Below the pieces are notes generated by a model. The model was not told where the DNA came from, searched no databases, and saw nothing but the letters and a program-made list of their open reading frames with translations. A stretch of 64,000 bases of DNA from assembly GCA_002898215.1 (NCBI GenBank), contig BEIF01000001.1, positions 415,501-479,500 of the forward strand. Direction: 5' to 3'. The stretch comes from a bacterium HR29. Its GTDB lineage: Bacteria; Chloroflexota; Dehalococcoidia; Tepidiformales; Tepidiformaceae. Of the stretch, positions 8,175 to 15,834 are shown piece by piece. A program made the position numbers and the translations under genes. Position 1 is the stretch's first letter; each line of letters starts with the position of its first letter.

Positions 8175-9291
8175 GGGCGAGTTCGGCGCCGAGGCGGCTG
8201 CGGCCGCGCTCCCGGCGGCCGTAGCCAAGCGCAGAGGCGCTCGTGCAGTCCGAATCGCGCGAGGCGGGGCCCGAGCGTTGCTGGTGGCAGCCGGCCTCGC
8301 CCTCTTCGTCATCGCCCTCGACGCAATGAAGACCGGCGCTGCGGGCGCCCGCCCCTACCTCGAGCGGCTCGACGTCGGAGGCCCGGTCAACGCCCTCGGC
8401 TTCGGCTGGCTCTTCGCCTACTTCGTGCTCAGCGGGTCGCCCGTCGCGGCCACGTCCGTCTCCTTGCTGGCGGGCGGAGCGTTCTCGCCCGAAGAGTCGT
8501 TCGCTGCCATCGCCGGCTCGCGACTCGGGGCCTCGTTCATCGTGCTTGCGGTAGGGTTCCTGCTCTACCTGCGGGGGCGCCGCTCCCCCGATGGCTTGGC
8601 GGTGGGCGTCATCGCCCTCCTCGTCACCTACACCACCCAAGGGCCGGCGCTCCTCCTGGGGCTGCTCTCCCTCGAGCGTGGCTGGCTCGACCCCATCCGG
8701 TTCGACACGCCTGCCTCGGTCACGTCGCTCGCCGACGCCGCGCTCGGGTGGGCGGCGGACGCCGTCGCGGCGCGACTACCGGACCTCGGGGTGTTGGTGG
8801 CGGGCGTCCTGCTCCTCCTGGCCAGCTTCTCCGTGTTCGACCGCGCCCTCCCCCAGCTCGAAGCCGAGGCGGAGGGGATCCGCCGCGTCTTCCGAGCCCT
8901 CGAACGCCGGCCTCTGATGTTCATCATGGGCGTCTTGGTGACGCTCACGACCATGAGCGTCTCCCTCTCGGTGACGGTGCTCGTCCCCCTCGCTCTCAAG
9001 GGATACATCCGGCGGGAGCACGTCATCCCCTACGTGATGGGGGCGAACATCGCCACCTTCATCGACACGCTCGTCGCCGCCGTGCTCCTCGGAGGCGACG
9101 TCGCGTTCATCGTCGTCCTCAACGAGATGGTTTGGGTGGCCGTGGTATCGCTCACGCTGCTTCTCGCCGCATACGGTCCCTACCGGACGCTCATCCTCGG
9201 CACGGCGCGCTGGGTGACCGCGCGGCCTTCGCACCTCGCAGCGTTCCTCGCCGCGATTGTGGCCGTCCCTCTCCTCTTCTTGGCGCTCTGA
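8149..9291 (+). CDS. Na/Pi-cotransporter-like membrane protein, candidate sulfate permease
   Basis: A 380-residue integral membrane protein with a basic cytosolic N-terminal region and about eight to nine hydrophobic segments. Two Ser/Thr/Gly-rich re-entrant-like stretches, [18 protein letters not shown] and [17 protein letters not shown], and [10 protein letters not shown] resemble the repeated QSSS/GANIGTT elements of the PF02690 Na-phosphate cotransporter family, though the classic QSSS is not kept. The ATG at 8149 lies 26 bases before the sat stop, in another frame, so the two are probably coupled. No sulfate ABC or SulP transporter is present in the window. Sulfate import is inferred from context; phosphate or another anion is possible. 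Confidence 0.65.
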   Translation: MAAGATEREGEFGAEAAAAALPAAVAKRRGARAVRIARGGARALLVAAGLALFVIALDAMKTGAAGARPYLERLDVGGPVNALGFGWLFAYFVLSGSPVAATSVSLLAGGAFSPEESFAAIAGSRLGASFIVLAVGFLLYLRGRRSPDGLAVGVIALLVTYTTQGPALLLGLLSLERGWLDPIRFDTPASVTSLADAALGWAADAVAARLPDLGVLVAGVLLLLASFSVFDRALPQLEAEAEGIRRVFRALERRPLMFIMGVLVTLTTMSVSLSVTVLVPLALKGYIRREHVIPYVMGANIATFIDTLVAAVLLGGDVAFIVVLNEMVWVAVVSLTLLLAAYGPYRTLILGTARWVTARPSHLAAFLAAIVAVPLLFLAL

Positions 9292-9294
9292 ACG

Positions 9295-9771
9295 TCAGGC
9301 GTTCGGCTTGGGGCGAGCGAGGCTGGCCGGTCCCCGCCAGATTTCGCCGTTGTCCAAGAGCACAACGAGGCTCGTCCCGGTCTGCTGGACCGTGCCCGGG
9401 AGGAAGGGTCCCTGCGCCGGGAATCGCGGCTCGCGGGGCACCTCGACGCGCGTGCCCTCGGGCAGGGACGCCGATGCGACGATCTCCAAGGTTTCGATCC
9501 GGCGGCCGATGGCGCGAGTCAACGCCTGCAGCAGCGAAAAGTCACGCACCCGCTCCAGCGTCTGGATAGCCTCCTCCTCGGCGGCAGGCTCCCGTGCCGG
9601 CCCCACCTCGGCGGGTGCAGGGATGTCGTCCTCGCTCCCTCGGCGGATGTACTCGGCGACGATCCGCTTGATGCGCGGAGCAGCCTGGTCGAGGAGCTGA
9701 TGCAGGAGCCCTACGTCCTCGCAGCGCTCGAAGTAGGCGATAGCTCGCGCCGTGCGCTCCCGTTCGTTCAT
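9295..9771 (-). CDS. Hypothetical protein, third gene of the MaoC operon
   Basis: A 158-residue soluble protein I do not recognise. Residues 1-45 are helical and charged (ERERTARAIAYFERCEDVG), the middle is an acidic linker, and the C-terminal third (GTVQQTGTSLVVLLDNGEIW) looks like a small beta-barrel. Its ATG overlaps the stop of the upstream MaoC gene (ATGA), so it is the last gene of that operon and likely made with it. The stop is 3 bases from the convergent transporter gene. Confidence 0.65.
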   Translation of the reverse strand: MNERERTARAIAYFERCEDVGLLHQLLDQAAPRIKRIVAEYIRRGSEDDIPAPAEVGPAREPAAEEEAIQTLERVRDFSLLQALTRAIGRRIETLEIVASASLPEGTRVEVPREPRFPAQGPFLPGTVQQTGTSLVVLLDNGEIWRGPASLARPKPNA

Positions 9772-10211
9772 TCGGCTCGCTCGCGGGGCGGGAGCTCCAC
9801 CTGGACGGTGGCGTGCACCGACGGCTGGCCGTTGGCGAGGGTCGCCACTTCCAGGTCGACGACGCCGACGCCGTCTTCAATCCGCTTGTCGACCACGCGG
9901 CCGACGATGGTGAGCGGCCGCCCCGCGATGTCCGGTCGACGGTAGGCGGCCCGAACCATCCGTACGCGCCCGTTCGCGCCTGCCCAGCGCGATACGTACT
10001 GCGTGATCCAAGCCAGCTTCAGCAGGCCTGGGACGAGCGCACCGCCGAACCCCTGCCGTCGACCGACCTCCGCATCGCGGAAGGCCGGGTTCGTAGGGTT
10101 GTCGCGCCCGAAGAAGTCGACCGCGAGGTCCTCCGTGGGGAGCCGCTCGAGCGGCTCCAGCTCCTCGCCCACGGTGATGTCTTCGAAGTACTTCGCCGGC
10201 AGCCCGCTCAT
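9768..10211 (-). CDS. MaoC-like dehydratase domain protein
   Basis: A 147-residue hotdog-fold protein related to (R)-specific enoyl-CoA hydratases. It carries the loop FFGRDNPTNPAFRDAEVGRR followed by GFGGALVPGL, which corresponds to the hydratase-2 region. The usual catalytic pattern is D-x-N-P-x-H; here the stretch after DNP is longer and the His is not at its usual place, so activity or substrate may differ. Start and stop overlap the neighbours by 4 bases each, which suggests a complex with the upstream N-domain protein, a split hydratase arrangement known from steroid and acyl-CoA catabolism. The substrate cannot be read from sequence. Confidence 0.78.
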   Translation of the reverse strand: MSGLPAKYFEDITVGEELEPLERLPTEDLAVDFFGRDNPTNPAFRDAEVGRRQGFGGALVPGLLKLAWITQYVSRWAGANGRVRMVRAAYRRPDIAGRPLTIVGRVVDKRIEDGVGVVDLEVATLANGQPSVHATVQVELPPRERAE

Positions 10212-10675
10212 TCGCTCCCCCTCTCCCGTCGCTGTGCCGGGTCGAACTGCATGCTCGTCCGGAGGCTGGTGGCCACGAGCTCGCCCGCCTCGTCTCGGTA
10301 CTCGGTCATGACGTTCATAATCACCGAGTAGCCGTACTGCCCTCCCAGGCGATCGCGGATGTCCGCCAGCCGGTGCGTGGCGAAGATCCGCTCGCCGATG
10401 CGGAGCGGCCGCCGGAAGGTCCACTCCGTCTGGGTGAGAATCCCGCTGGGCAGGATGCGAGGAAGGAGCTGCCACGGCATCGCCGGCTCGATGACCGCCA
10501 GGATGTACGGCGGAGCGATCCCTGTCTCTTCGCCGTAACGAGGGTCGTCGTCGTCGAGGATGGCGCGTACCCGTTGCACGTCTTCGGCTCGAACGCGCAG
10601 TTCGACCGGCCCGGCGGTGCGGCCGATGGCAGCCCGGTGCTCCTCGGTGATGAGACTCTGTTCAGGACTCCCCAT
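10208..10675 (-). CDS. MaoC N-terminal-domain (FAS1-like) dehydratase
   Basis: A 155-residue protein of the MaoC_dehydrat_N type: ILDDDDPRYGEETGIAPPYI is the family signature, and the rest forms a second hotdog (TEWTFRRPLRIGERIFATHR). These domains usually lack the full catalytic pair and work as the non-catalytic half beside a MaoC partner, here the next gene, which overlaps by 4 bases. First gene of a three-gene operon; divergent from the dienelactone-hydrolase gene with 75 bases between. Likely role: hydration or dehydration of a CoA ester, substrate unknown. Confidence 0.78.
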   Translation of the reverse strand: MGSPEQSLITEEHRAAIGRTAGPVELRVRAEDVQRVRAILDDDDPRYGEETGIAPPYILAVIEPAMPWQLLPRILPSGILTQTEWTFRRPLRIGERIFATHRLADIRDRLGGQYGYSVIMNVMTEYRDEAGELVATSLRTSMQFDPAQRRERGSE

Positions 10676-10750
10676 GCGGTACCTCCGACGGCCGTTGACA
10701 ACCTCCGACGGGCAAAGATATCAGAAAGCAACCGACCGGGTGGGTGCGTG

Positions 10751-11488
10751 ATGACCGAAGGCGTGCGGGCTCAGCGCGTGCTCTTCCCCGCGGGCCGGCG
10801 CTCCTTGCGGGGCGTGTTGGCATGGCCGAATGCCGGCCCGAACCCCGGCGTCCTGGTCATCCACGAAGCATTCGGCCTCAACCAAGACATCGCCGACAAG
10901 TGCGAGCGACTCGCCGCCATGGGATACGTCGCCCTCGCGCCGGACCTGTACTCCGGGCGAGGTCCGAAGCCGTTCTGCGTGTTACGGGCGATGCGAGACC
11001 TTCGGGCAGGGAGGGGGCAGGCGTTCGATGACCTGGATGCGGCTCGAAGCTGGTTGGCGGCCCTTCCCCAAACCGACCCCTCACGCATCGGCGTGATCGG
11101 CTTCTGTATGGGCGGGGGCTTCGCGCTCCTCTACGCGGTTCGGGCGCCGGTCGGAGCGGCGGCCGTGTTCTATGGTGCCGTCCCCGACGATGCAGGAGAC
11201 CTCGCTGGCATTTGCCCCGTCGTGGCTAGTTACGGAGGCCGTGACCGCGTGTTCCGGCCCCACGGGGAACGGCTCGCCCGATACCTTCGGCAGCTCGGCG
11301 TCGACCACGATGTGAAGGTGTATCCGGAGGCCGGCCACAGCTTCATGAGCGACCATCGCGGGCTCGCCGTCCGGCTCCTCGCCGCGGGCCCGATGCGTAT
11401 CGGATACGACCCAGCCGCGGCTGAAGACGCTTGGCAGCGGGTGTCCGCCTTCTTCGCCCGCCACCTGCGCGGGAGTCCGGGCTCGTGA
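10751..11488 (+). CDS. Dienelactone hydrolase family protein
   Basis: A 245-residue alpha/beta hydrolase of the dienelactone-hydrolase family. The Cys-Asp-His triad is complete: GFCMGGG (Cys119), YGGRDRVF (Asp165) and GHSFM (His196). HEAFGLN (residues 38-44) is the conserved strand 3 loop. Family members open dienelactones in chlorocatechol breakdown, but many have other ester or thioester substrates and no catechol genes are nearby. The start is ATG at 10751, with GTG three bases upstream as an alternative. It overlaps the next gene by 4 bases (GTGA). Confidence 0.85.
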   Translation: MTEGVRAQRVLFPAGRRSLRGVLAWPNAGPNPGVLVIHEAFGLNQDIADKCERLAAMGYVALAPDLYSGRGPKPFCVLRAMRDLRAGRGQAFDDLDAARSWLAALPQTDPSRIGVIGFCMGGGFALLYAVRAPVGAAAVFYGAVPDDAGDLAGICPVVASYGGRDRVFRPHGERLARYLRQLGVDHDVKVYPEAGHSFMSDHRGLAVRLLAAGPMRIGYDPAAAEDAWQRVSAFFARHLRGSPGS

Positions 11489-12480
11489 GCGCCGAACTCG
11501 CCCTCTACCCTCGCGAGGTGGCCGAGTGGGCGCTCGACTACCCTTCGCTCATCGATCGGCTGCGGGTGGCGTTCGTGGAAGCGTCTGCCGGGAGGGCAGC
11601 CAGTCCCCCGCGGAACGCGGCTTCCCTTCCCCACCAAGGCGCGTACCTCGGTGCGATGCCCGTGTCGCTTCCTGCACTCCGGGTCCTCGGCGCGAAGCTC
11701 GTCTCCGTGTTCCCGGGGAATGCGGCTTCTGGGCTCCCCACCCACCACGCCGTGTTCGTGGCCTTCGACCCTGCCACCGGCGCGCCGCGGGCACTCCTCG
11801 ATGCCGAAGTCATAACCGAACGGCGGACGGCCGCTGCCTCTGCGCTGGCCACGGACCTTCTCGCCCGTCCGGAGGCCGAGGTTCTGGCCATCCTCGGGAC
11901 CGGAGTGCAGGCGCGGGCCCACGCCCGCGCTCTGGCGGGGATTCGCCGCTGGTCCGACATCCGGGTCTGGGGACGCCGCCCGGAGGCTGCGGCAGCGCTC
12001 GTGCGTGAGCTCTCTTCCGAGGACGCCTTCGTTGCGGTTCGGGTTTCGGTCGCCGGAAGCCCGACGGACGCCGTGGCTGACGCCGATGTCGTCTGTTTCG
12101 CGACCCACGCGGCTGAACCTCTCGTGCCGGCCGGCGCGTTCCCGCCTGGCTGCCACGTCGTCTCCGTCGGGGTGAACCCGGCCGGGCCCGAGGTCGACCC
12201 GGCCCTCGTGCGCACCTCCCGCGTTGCCGTCGAGCTCCGGAGCGCGGCATTCGCGGAGCCGCCGGGAGGCGCCCCCGACTTGCGGATCGCGCTGGAGCGC
12301 GGATGGCTCTTCCCCGACGACGCTGCCGAGCTCGGCGAGCTGCTGACAGGGGCGCGCTCGGGGCGTCGCTCCTCCCAGGATGTCACCTACTACCGGTCGG
12401 TGGGCGTGGCGGTCGAGGATGCCGCTGCCGCGTCGCTGGTGATCGAACGGGCCGCCCCGGCGGGCTCCGTCCGTCTCTGA
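11485..12480 (+). CDS. Ornithine cyclodeaminase / mu-crystallin family protein
   Basis: A 331-residue NAD(P)-binding protein. It has the family N-terminal domain with KLVSVFPGNA and DAEVITERRTAAASALATD, then a Rossmann loop ILGTGVQARAHARA, and ADVVCFATHA after the fold. The family includes ornithine cyclodeaminase, alanine dehydrogenase of the archaeal type, and imine reductases; the substrate cannot be decided here. The GTG start overlaps the stop of the dienelactone-hydrolase gene, so they are coupled, but the biochemical link is not evident. No nearby arginine or proline genes. Confidence 0.85.
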   Translation: MSAELALYPREVAEWALDYPSLIDRLRVAFVEASAGRAASPPRNAASLPHQGAYLGAMPVSLPALRVLGAKLVSVFPGNAASGLPTHHAVFVAFDPATGAPRALLDAEVITERRTAAASALATDLLARPEAEVLAILGTGVQARAHARALAGIRRWSDIRVWGRRPEAAAALVRELSSEDAFVAVRVSVAGSPTDAVADADVVCFATHAAEPLVPAGAFPPGCHVVSVGVNPAGPEVDPALVRTSRVAVELRSAAFAEPPGGAPDLRIALERGWLFPDDAAELGELLTGARSGRRSSQDVTYYRSVGVAVEDAAAASLVIERAAPAGSVRL

Positions 12481-12595
12481 GGCGTTTGCGGAGAATTTAC
12501 GAACCCTTCGCGGGCCGTTGTACGCCCTGCTTCCCGGCGTGCCGAACTTTGTGATCGGAACTAGGGCGAGCGAATCCGTGGAGGTGGAAGGGACG

Positions 12596-12832
12596 ATGCT
12601 GACGGAACACGAGGCCCGTAAGCTCGGCTACCGGCTCGTCGTGGGCGAAGGCACCGGCCCCGATGACATCCTCGGACGCTGGTACATCGAGCGCCGCGAC
12701 GGGAGCACGCTCAAGGGTTCGTTCCTCACCAAGGAGGCGGCGCTCCGCCATTTGAGCCAGCTCATCGCAGCGCGGAGCGAGCGCCCTCGTGAGTCCCGCT
12801 CCCCGTTCGTGACCGCTCGGGCGGCGCGCTAG
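12596..12832 (+). CDS. Small hypothetical protein
   Basis: A 78-residue protein starting at an ATG preceded by GGTGGAAGGGA. It contains RWYIERRDGSTLKGSFLTKEAALRHL, read as a strand-turn-strand then a helix, of the kind seen in small DUF2188-like or ISFET-type domains, with a basic tail rich in Arg. I do not recognise it with certainty. The frame is open to 12518, but no ribosome-binding site supports a longer form. It stands 133 bases before nirA and is unlikely to share that gene's leader. Confidence 0.5.
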   Translation: MLTEHEARKLGYRLVVGEGTGPDDILGRWYIERRDGSTLKGSFLTKEAALRHLSQLIAARSERPRESRSPFVTARAAR

Positions 12833-12873
12833 GCGGATTCCGACGCAACAACCCCGCAATCGAACCGTCATCG

Positions 12874-12908
12874 GGCGTTGACGGGCGCGAAATGGGGCCG
12901 TCAACGCC
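12874..12908 (+). promoter_or_regulatory. Strong hairpin or operator upstream of nirA
   Basis: GGCGTTGACGG (12874-12884) and CCGTCAACGCC (12898-12908) form a perfect 11-base-pair inverted repeat around a 13-base spacer. No T-run follows, so it is not a simple terminator. It may be an RNA stem in the nirA leader or a dyad bound by a nitrogen regulator. Confidence 0.6.
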
Positions 12909-12917
12909 GCTTTCTAC

Positions 12918-12958
12918 CCTCCTCGCCGAGGCGGCGATGCCGCCAACCCGCGAGGAGG
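12918..12958 (+). promoter_or_regulatory. Leader hairpin sequestering the nirA ribosome-binding site
   Basis: CCTCCTCGC (12918-12926) pairs perfectly with GCGAGGAGG (12950-12958), and within it GGCGGC (12930-12935) pairs with GCCGCC (12939-12944) around a GAT loop. The 3' arm contains the Shine-Dalgarno GAGGAGG of nirA, whose ATG is at 12965. Formation of the stem should block translation. Only 9 bases separate it from the hairpin at 12874-12908. Confidence 0.6.
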
Positions 12959-12964
12959 AGGCGG

Positions 12965-14500
12965 ATGAACAAGTTCGAAGCCATGAAGGCCGCGAAGGAC
13001 GGCCTCGACGTTTGGGAGGACATCCTCCGCTACGCCCGCGAACGAACACCCATCGAGGAAATTCCGCCCGACGACCTCGACCGGATGAAGTGGTACGGGG
13101 TCTTCCATCGGAGGCTCACCCCCGGCTTCTTCATGATGCGCCTGCGGATTTCCGGCGGCCGGCTCTTCGCCCACCAGGCGGAAGTGCTGGCCGATATCGC
13201 CCAGGCCTACGGCCGTGGGACCGTCGACATCACCACTCGGCAAAACATCCAGCTGCGCTGGCTCACCCTCGACGTCATCCCCGACATCATCGCCAGGCTC
13301 GAGACGGCAGGCATCTCGACGCTGCAGACGGGCATGGACAACCTCCGCAACTACGTGTCGTGCCCGCTGAACGGCGTCGATGCCGGGGAGGTAATCGACA
13401 CGAGGCCGATCCTCGAGGAACTCGCCGAGCTCCATCTGGGCCGGAAGGAGTACAGCAACCTGCCGCGTAAGTTCAATTTCTCCATCACCGGCTGCCGCGA
13501 GGACTGCGGGCAGGCGCAAACGCAGGACCTCGGGCTTCTGCCGGCCATCCGTGGGGCGGGTTCTGGGGCGGTGCTCGGGTTCAACGTGCTCGTCGGGGGA
13601 TCGCTCGGCGGCACATCGCCCAAGCTCGCCGAACCGATGGACGTCTTCGTCGAGCCCCACCAAGTCGCTCGCTTCGTCCTCGCCGTCCTGCGCGTCTTTC
13701 GCGACCACGGACCTCGCGAAGTGCGGACGAAGACACGCATCCGCTGGCTCATCGCTGAATGGGGCATGGAACGGTTTCGCGCCGCTGTCGAAGCTGCGTT
13801 CGGCGAACCGCTGCCGCGAGAGGGCCGCCACCTGACGGCGCGGGTGGCGGGTGACCACCTCGGCGTGCGGCCAGAACGGGTCCGGGGGATGTACTCCGTC
13901 GGGCTCCATGTGCCCGTCGGCCGAATGACCGCGGCGCAACTGCGCGAGCTCGCACGACTCGCGCGCCGCTACGGCACGGGCGAGATCCGCCTCACGAACG
14001 ACCAGAACGCCGTGCTGGTGCACGTCCACCGGCTGTACCTCGATCGGCTGCTCGCCGAGCCGCTGCTGGAGGAGCTTTCGCCCCGTCCCTCGCCCATCTG
14101 GAAGAACCTCGTGGTTTGTACCGGCAACGACTACTGCCACTTCTCACTCATCGATACGAAGAACCGGGCCGTGGAGCTCGCGCGACAGCTGGAGGCGCGG
14201 GGCATAACCCTCCCGGAAGGGACGAGGATCCATATCTCCGGCTGCATCAACGCTTGCGGGAAACACCCGGTCGCCGACATCGGTCTCGAAGGGACGAAGG
14301 TGCGGGTCGGCGACGAACAGGTCGAGGCGGCCCACGTCTTCGTCGGCGGGAAGCTCGGACTCGGCTGCGGCCGCATCGCGCGCACGTTCCGCAAGGACGT
14401 CACCTTCGATGAGCTACCTCTGGTCATCGCCGAAGCGCGGGATGAACTCCGCCGCCTCGATACGCAGCCTGCTCTCCAGGCGGGGGAGGTGGTGGCATGA
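12965..14500 (+). CDS. nirA: Ferredoxin-nitrite reductase
   Basis: Reduces nitrite to ammonia with six electrons from ferredoxin, using siroheme and a 4Fe-4S cluster. The 511-residue protein has the substrate-pocket segment TTRQNIQLRW (residues 90-99) and cluster cysteines in VCTGNDYCHFSLIDTK (Cys385, Cys391) and SGCINACGKH (Cys427, Cys431). The CTGNxxCxxxLxxTK form is that of NirA-type enzymes, and the gene overlaps a formate/nitrite transporter by 4 bases, so nitrite is favoured over sulfite. The ATG at 12965 follows GAGGAGGAGG, which is buried in a leader hairpin. No nitrate reductase gene is present in the window. Confidence 0.9.
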   Translation: MNKFEAMKAAKDGLDVWEDILRYARERTPIEEIPPDDLDRMKWYGVFHRRLTPGFFMMRLRISGGRLFAHQAEVLADIAQAYGRGTVDITTRQNIQLRWLTLDVIPDIIARLETAGISTLQTGMDNLRNYVSCPLNGVDAGEVIDTRPILEELAELHLGRKEYSNLPRKFNFSITGCREDCGQAQTQDLGLLPAIRGAGSGAVLGFNVLVGGSLGGTSPKLAEPMDVFVEPHQVARFVLAVLRVFRDHGPREVRTKTRIRWLIAEWGMERFRAAVEAAFGEPLPREGRHLTARVAGDHLGVRPERVRGMYSVGLHVPVGRMTAAQLRELARLARRYGTGEIRLTNDQNAVLVHVHRLYLDRLLAEPLLEELSPRPSPIWKNLVVCTGNDYCHFSLIDTKNRAVELARQLEARGITLPEGTRIHISGCINACGKHPVADIGLEGTKVRVGDEQVEAAHVFVGGKLGLGCGRIARTFRKDVTFDELPLVIAEARDELRRLDTQPALQAGEVVA

Positions 14501-15330
14501 ACGAGAGCGTCCGTGCCGCTGCCAATGCCGCCGCGGAGAAGGCCGCGCTATTGCGGCGAAACCCGCTCGGCTACTTCGTGCTGTCGCTTCTCGCCGGGGC
14601 GTATGTCGGGTTCGGCGTCGTGCTCATCTTCTCCATTGCCGCCCCGTTCGCGGCTGCCGAATCGCCGGCGCTCAAGTTGGTCCTCGGGGCGGCCTTCGGG
14701 GTCGCGCTCTCCCTGGTTCTCATGGCTGGTGCCGAACTGTTTACCGGCAACAACCTGGTGATGACGCTCGGCCTCGCCGAGCGAACCTGCGGATGGCGCG
14801 ACCTCGTCGTGGTCTGGGGAGTGAGCTACGCCGGCAACCTTGCCGGGTCGCTCCTTTTCGCGTGGCTCACGGCTCAGAGCGGCGTCCTCAGCGCCCCACC
14901 GCAGGCGGGGCTCGTCGAGCGCGTAGTCGGAACGAAGATGGCCCTCCCGTGGGACGAGCTCTTCATCCGCGGAGTCCTCGCGAACTGGCTCGTCTGTCTT
15001 GCGGTGTGGACCGCATTCCGCGCTGCGAGCGAGAGCGCCAAGCTGCTCATGGTGTGGTGGTGTCTCTTCGCCTTCGTCGCCCCGGGGTTCGAGCACTCGA
15101 TTGCGAACATGACCCTTCTCGGGGTCGGGCTCTTCCAGGCCCACGGCGATGCGGTGACGTGGGTCGGGTTCGTCCGCAACCTCGTGCCCGTCACGGTGGG
15201 GAACGTGGTCGGGGGAGCGGCGTTCGTGGCGCTGGCGTACCTGGCAGCGGTTCGGCCGCTCGAGGTTCCCATCCTGCGCGCTCGGGGCTCGGAGCGGGGG
15301 CCGCAGGCAGAGGCCGCCGGTGGGGAATGA
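14497..15330 (+). CDS. nirC: Formate/nitrite transporter family channel
   Basis: A 277-residue membrane protein of the FNT family, pentameric anion channels of the inner membrane. Six hydrophobic segments are seen, with the family motifs AGAELFTGNN, RGVLANWLVCLAVW, GFEHSIANM (the central His gate) and NLVPVTVGNVVGG. Its ATG overlaps the nirA stop (ATGA), so it most likely imports or exports nitrite for NirA (NirC/NasA-like role). Formate or hydrosulfide are other known substrates of the family. The C-terminal tail is short and polar. Confidence 0.88.
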   Translation: MNESVRAAANAAAEKAALLRRNPLGYFVLSLLAGAYVGFGVVLIFSIAAPFAAAESPALKLVLGAAFGVALSLVLMAGAELFTGNNLVMTLGLAERTCGWRDLVVVWGVSYAGNLAGSLLFAWLTAQSGVLSAPPQAGLVERVVGTKMALPWDELFIRGVLANWLVCLAVWTAFRAASESAKLLMVWWCLFAFVAPGFEHSIANMTLLGVGLFQAHGDAVTWVGFVRNLVPVTVGNVVGGAAFVALAYLAAVRPLEVPILRARGSERGPQAEAAGGE

Positions 15331-15349
15331 CGGACCCAGGGCGCACTCC

Positions 15350-15423
15350 TGGCTGCCGGGCAGGGATTCGAACCCCGACCAAAGGCTCCAAAGGCCCCTG
15401 TGCTACCGTTACACCACCCGGCA
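15350..15423 (-). tRNA. tRNA-Gln (anticodon TTG)
   Basis: Cloverleaf on the minus strand: acceptor TGCCGGG/CCCGGCA, anticodon stem GGGGC/GCCTT with loop CTTTGGA giving TTG, T arm CGGGG-TTCGAAT-CCCTG. The 3' CCA is encoded (15350-15352). Confidence 0.95.
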
Positions 15424-15435
15424 GCGACGCTGCGA

Positions 15436-15522
15436 TGGTGCCGAAGGTGGGATTCGAACCCACACGGGGGCGCTCCCCAGCGGTTTTTGAGACCGCCGCG
15501 TCTGCCGTTCCGCCACTTCGGC
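15436..15522 (-). tRNA. tRNA-Leu (anticodon CAA)
   Basis: Cloverleaf on the minus strand with acceptor GCCGAAG/CTTCGGC, anticodon stem GCGGT/ACCGC around loop CTCAAAA giving CAA, a long class II variable arm, and T arm GTGGG-TTCGAAT-CCCAC. CCA is encoded (15436-15438). It lies 12 bases upstream of tRNA-Gln in transcription order and may be co-transcribed. Confidence 0.95.
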
Positions 15523-15650
15523 GCCTTGCACCATCATACCCGGCCAGACCGTACGGGAGGGGCGCGGTTGGTGCGCCGGCACCGGCGCCGGCCCGACCGG
15601 CGGCGACGGTGCCCGGTCAAGGCCCCGACCGGTGCCGGGGCAGAAACGAA

Positions 15651-15686
15651 ACCCCGCGGCCGCCTCGGACAGCGCTGCCGCGGGGT
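15651..15686 (-). terminator. Probable rho-independent terminator after tRNA-Gly
   Basis: A 10-base-pair stem (15651-15660 with 15677-15686, loop of 16) is followed on the minus strand by TTCGTTTCTG. It lies 24 bases downstream of tRNA-Gly, separating it from the tRNA-Leu/tRNA-Gln pair. Confidence 0.6.
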
Positions 15687-15709
15687 GATTGCCGTGCCGA
15701 CGAACGGGC

Positions 15710-15784
15710 TGGAGCGGAAGACGGGGGTCGAACCCGCGACCTCCTCCTTGGCAAGGAGGCGCTCTACCACTGAGCTACTTCCGC
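15710..15784 (-). tRNA. tRNA-Gly (anticodon GCC)
   Basis: Minus-strand cloverleaf: acceptor GCGGAAG/CTTCCGC, D arm with AGCTCAGTGGTAGAGC, anticodon stem CCTCC/GGAGG with loop TTGCCAA giving GCC, T arm GCGGG-TTCGACC-CCCGT. CCA is encoded (15710-15712). Confidence 0.96.
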
Positions 15785-15834
15785 TCTCGCGGCCTCAGTA
15801 TAGCGCGAGCCCCTGGTTGCGGGGAACGCCAGGC

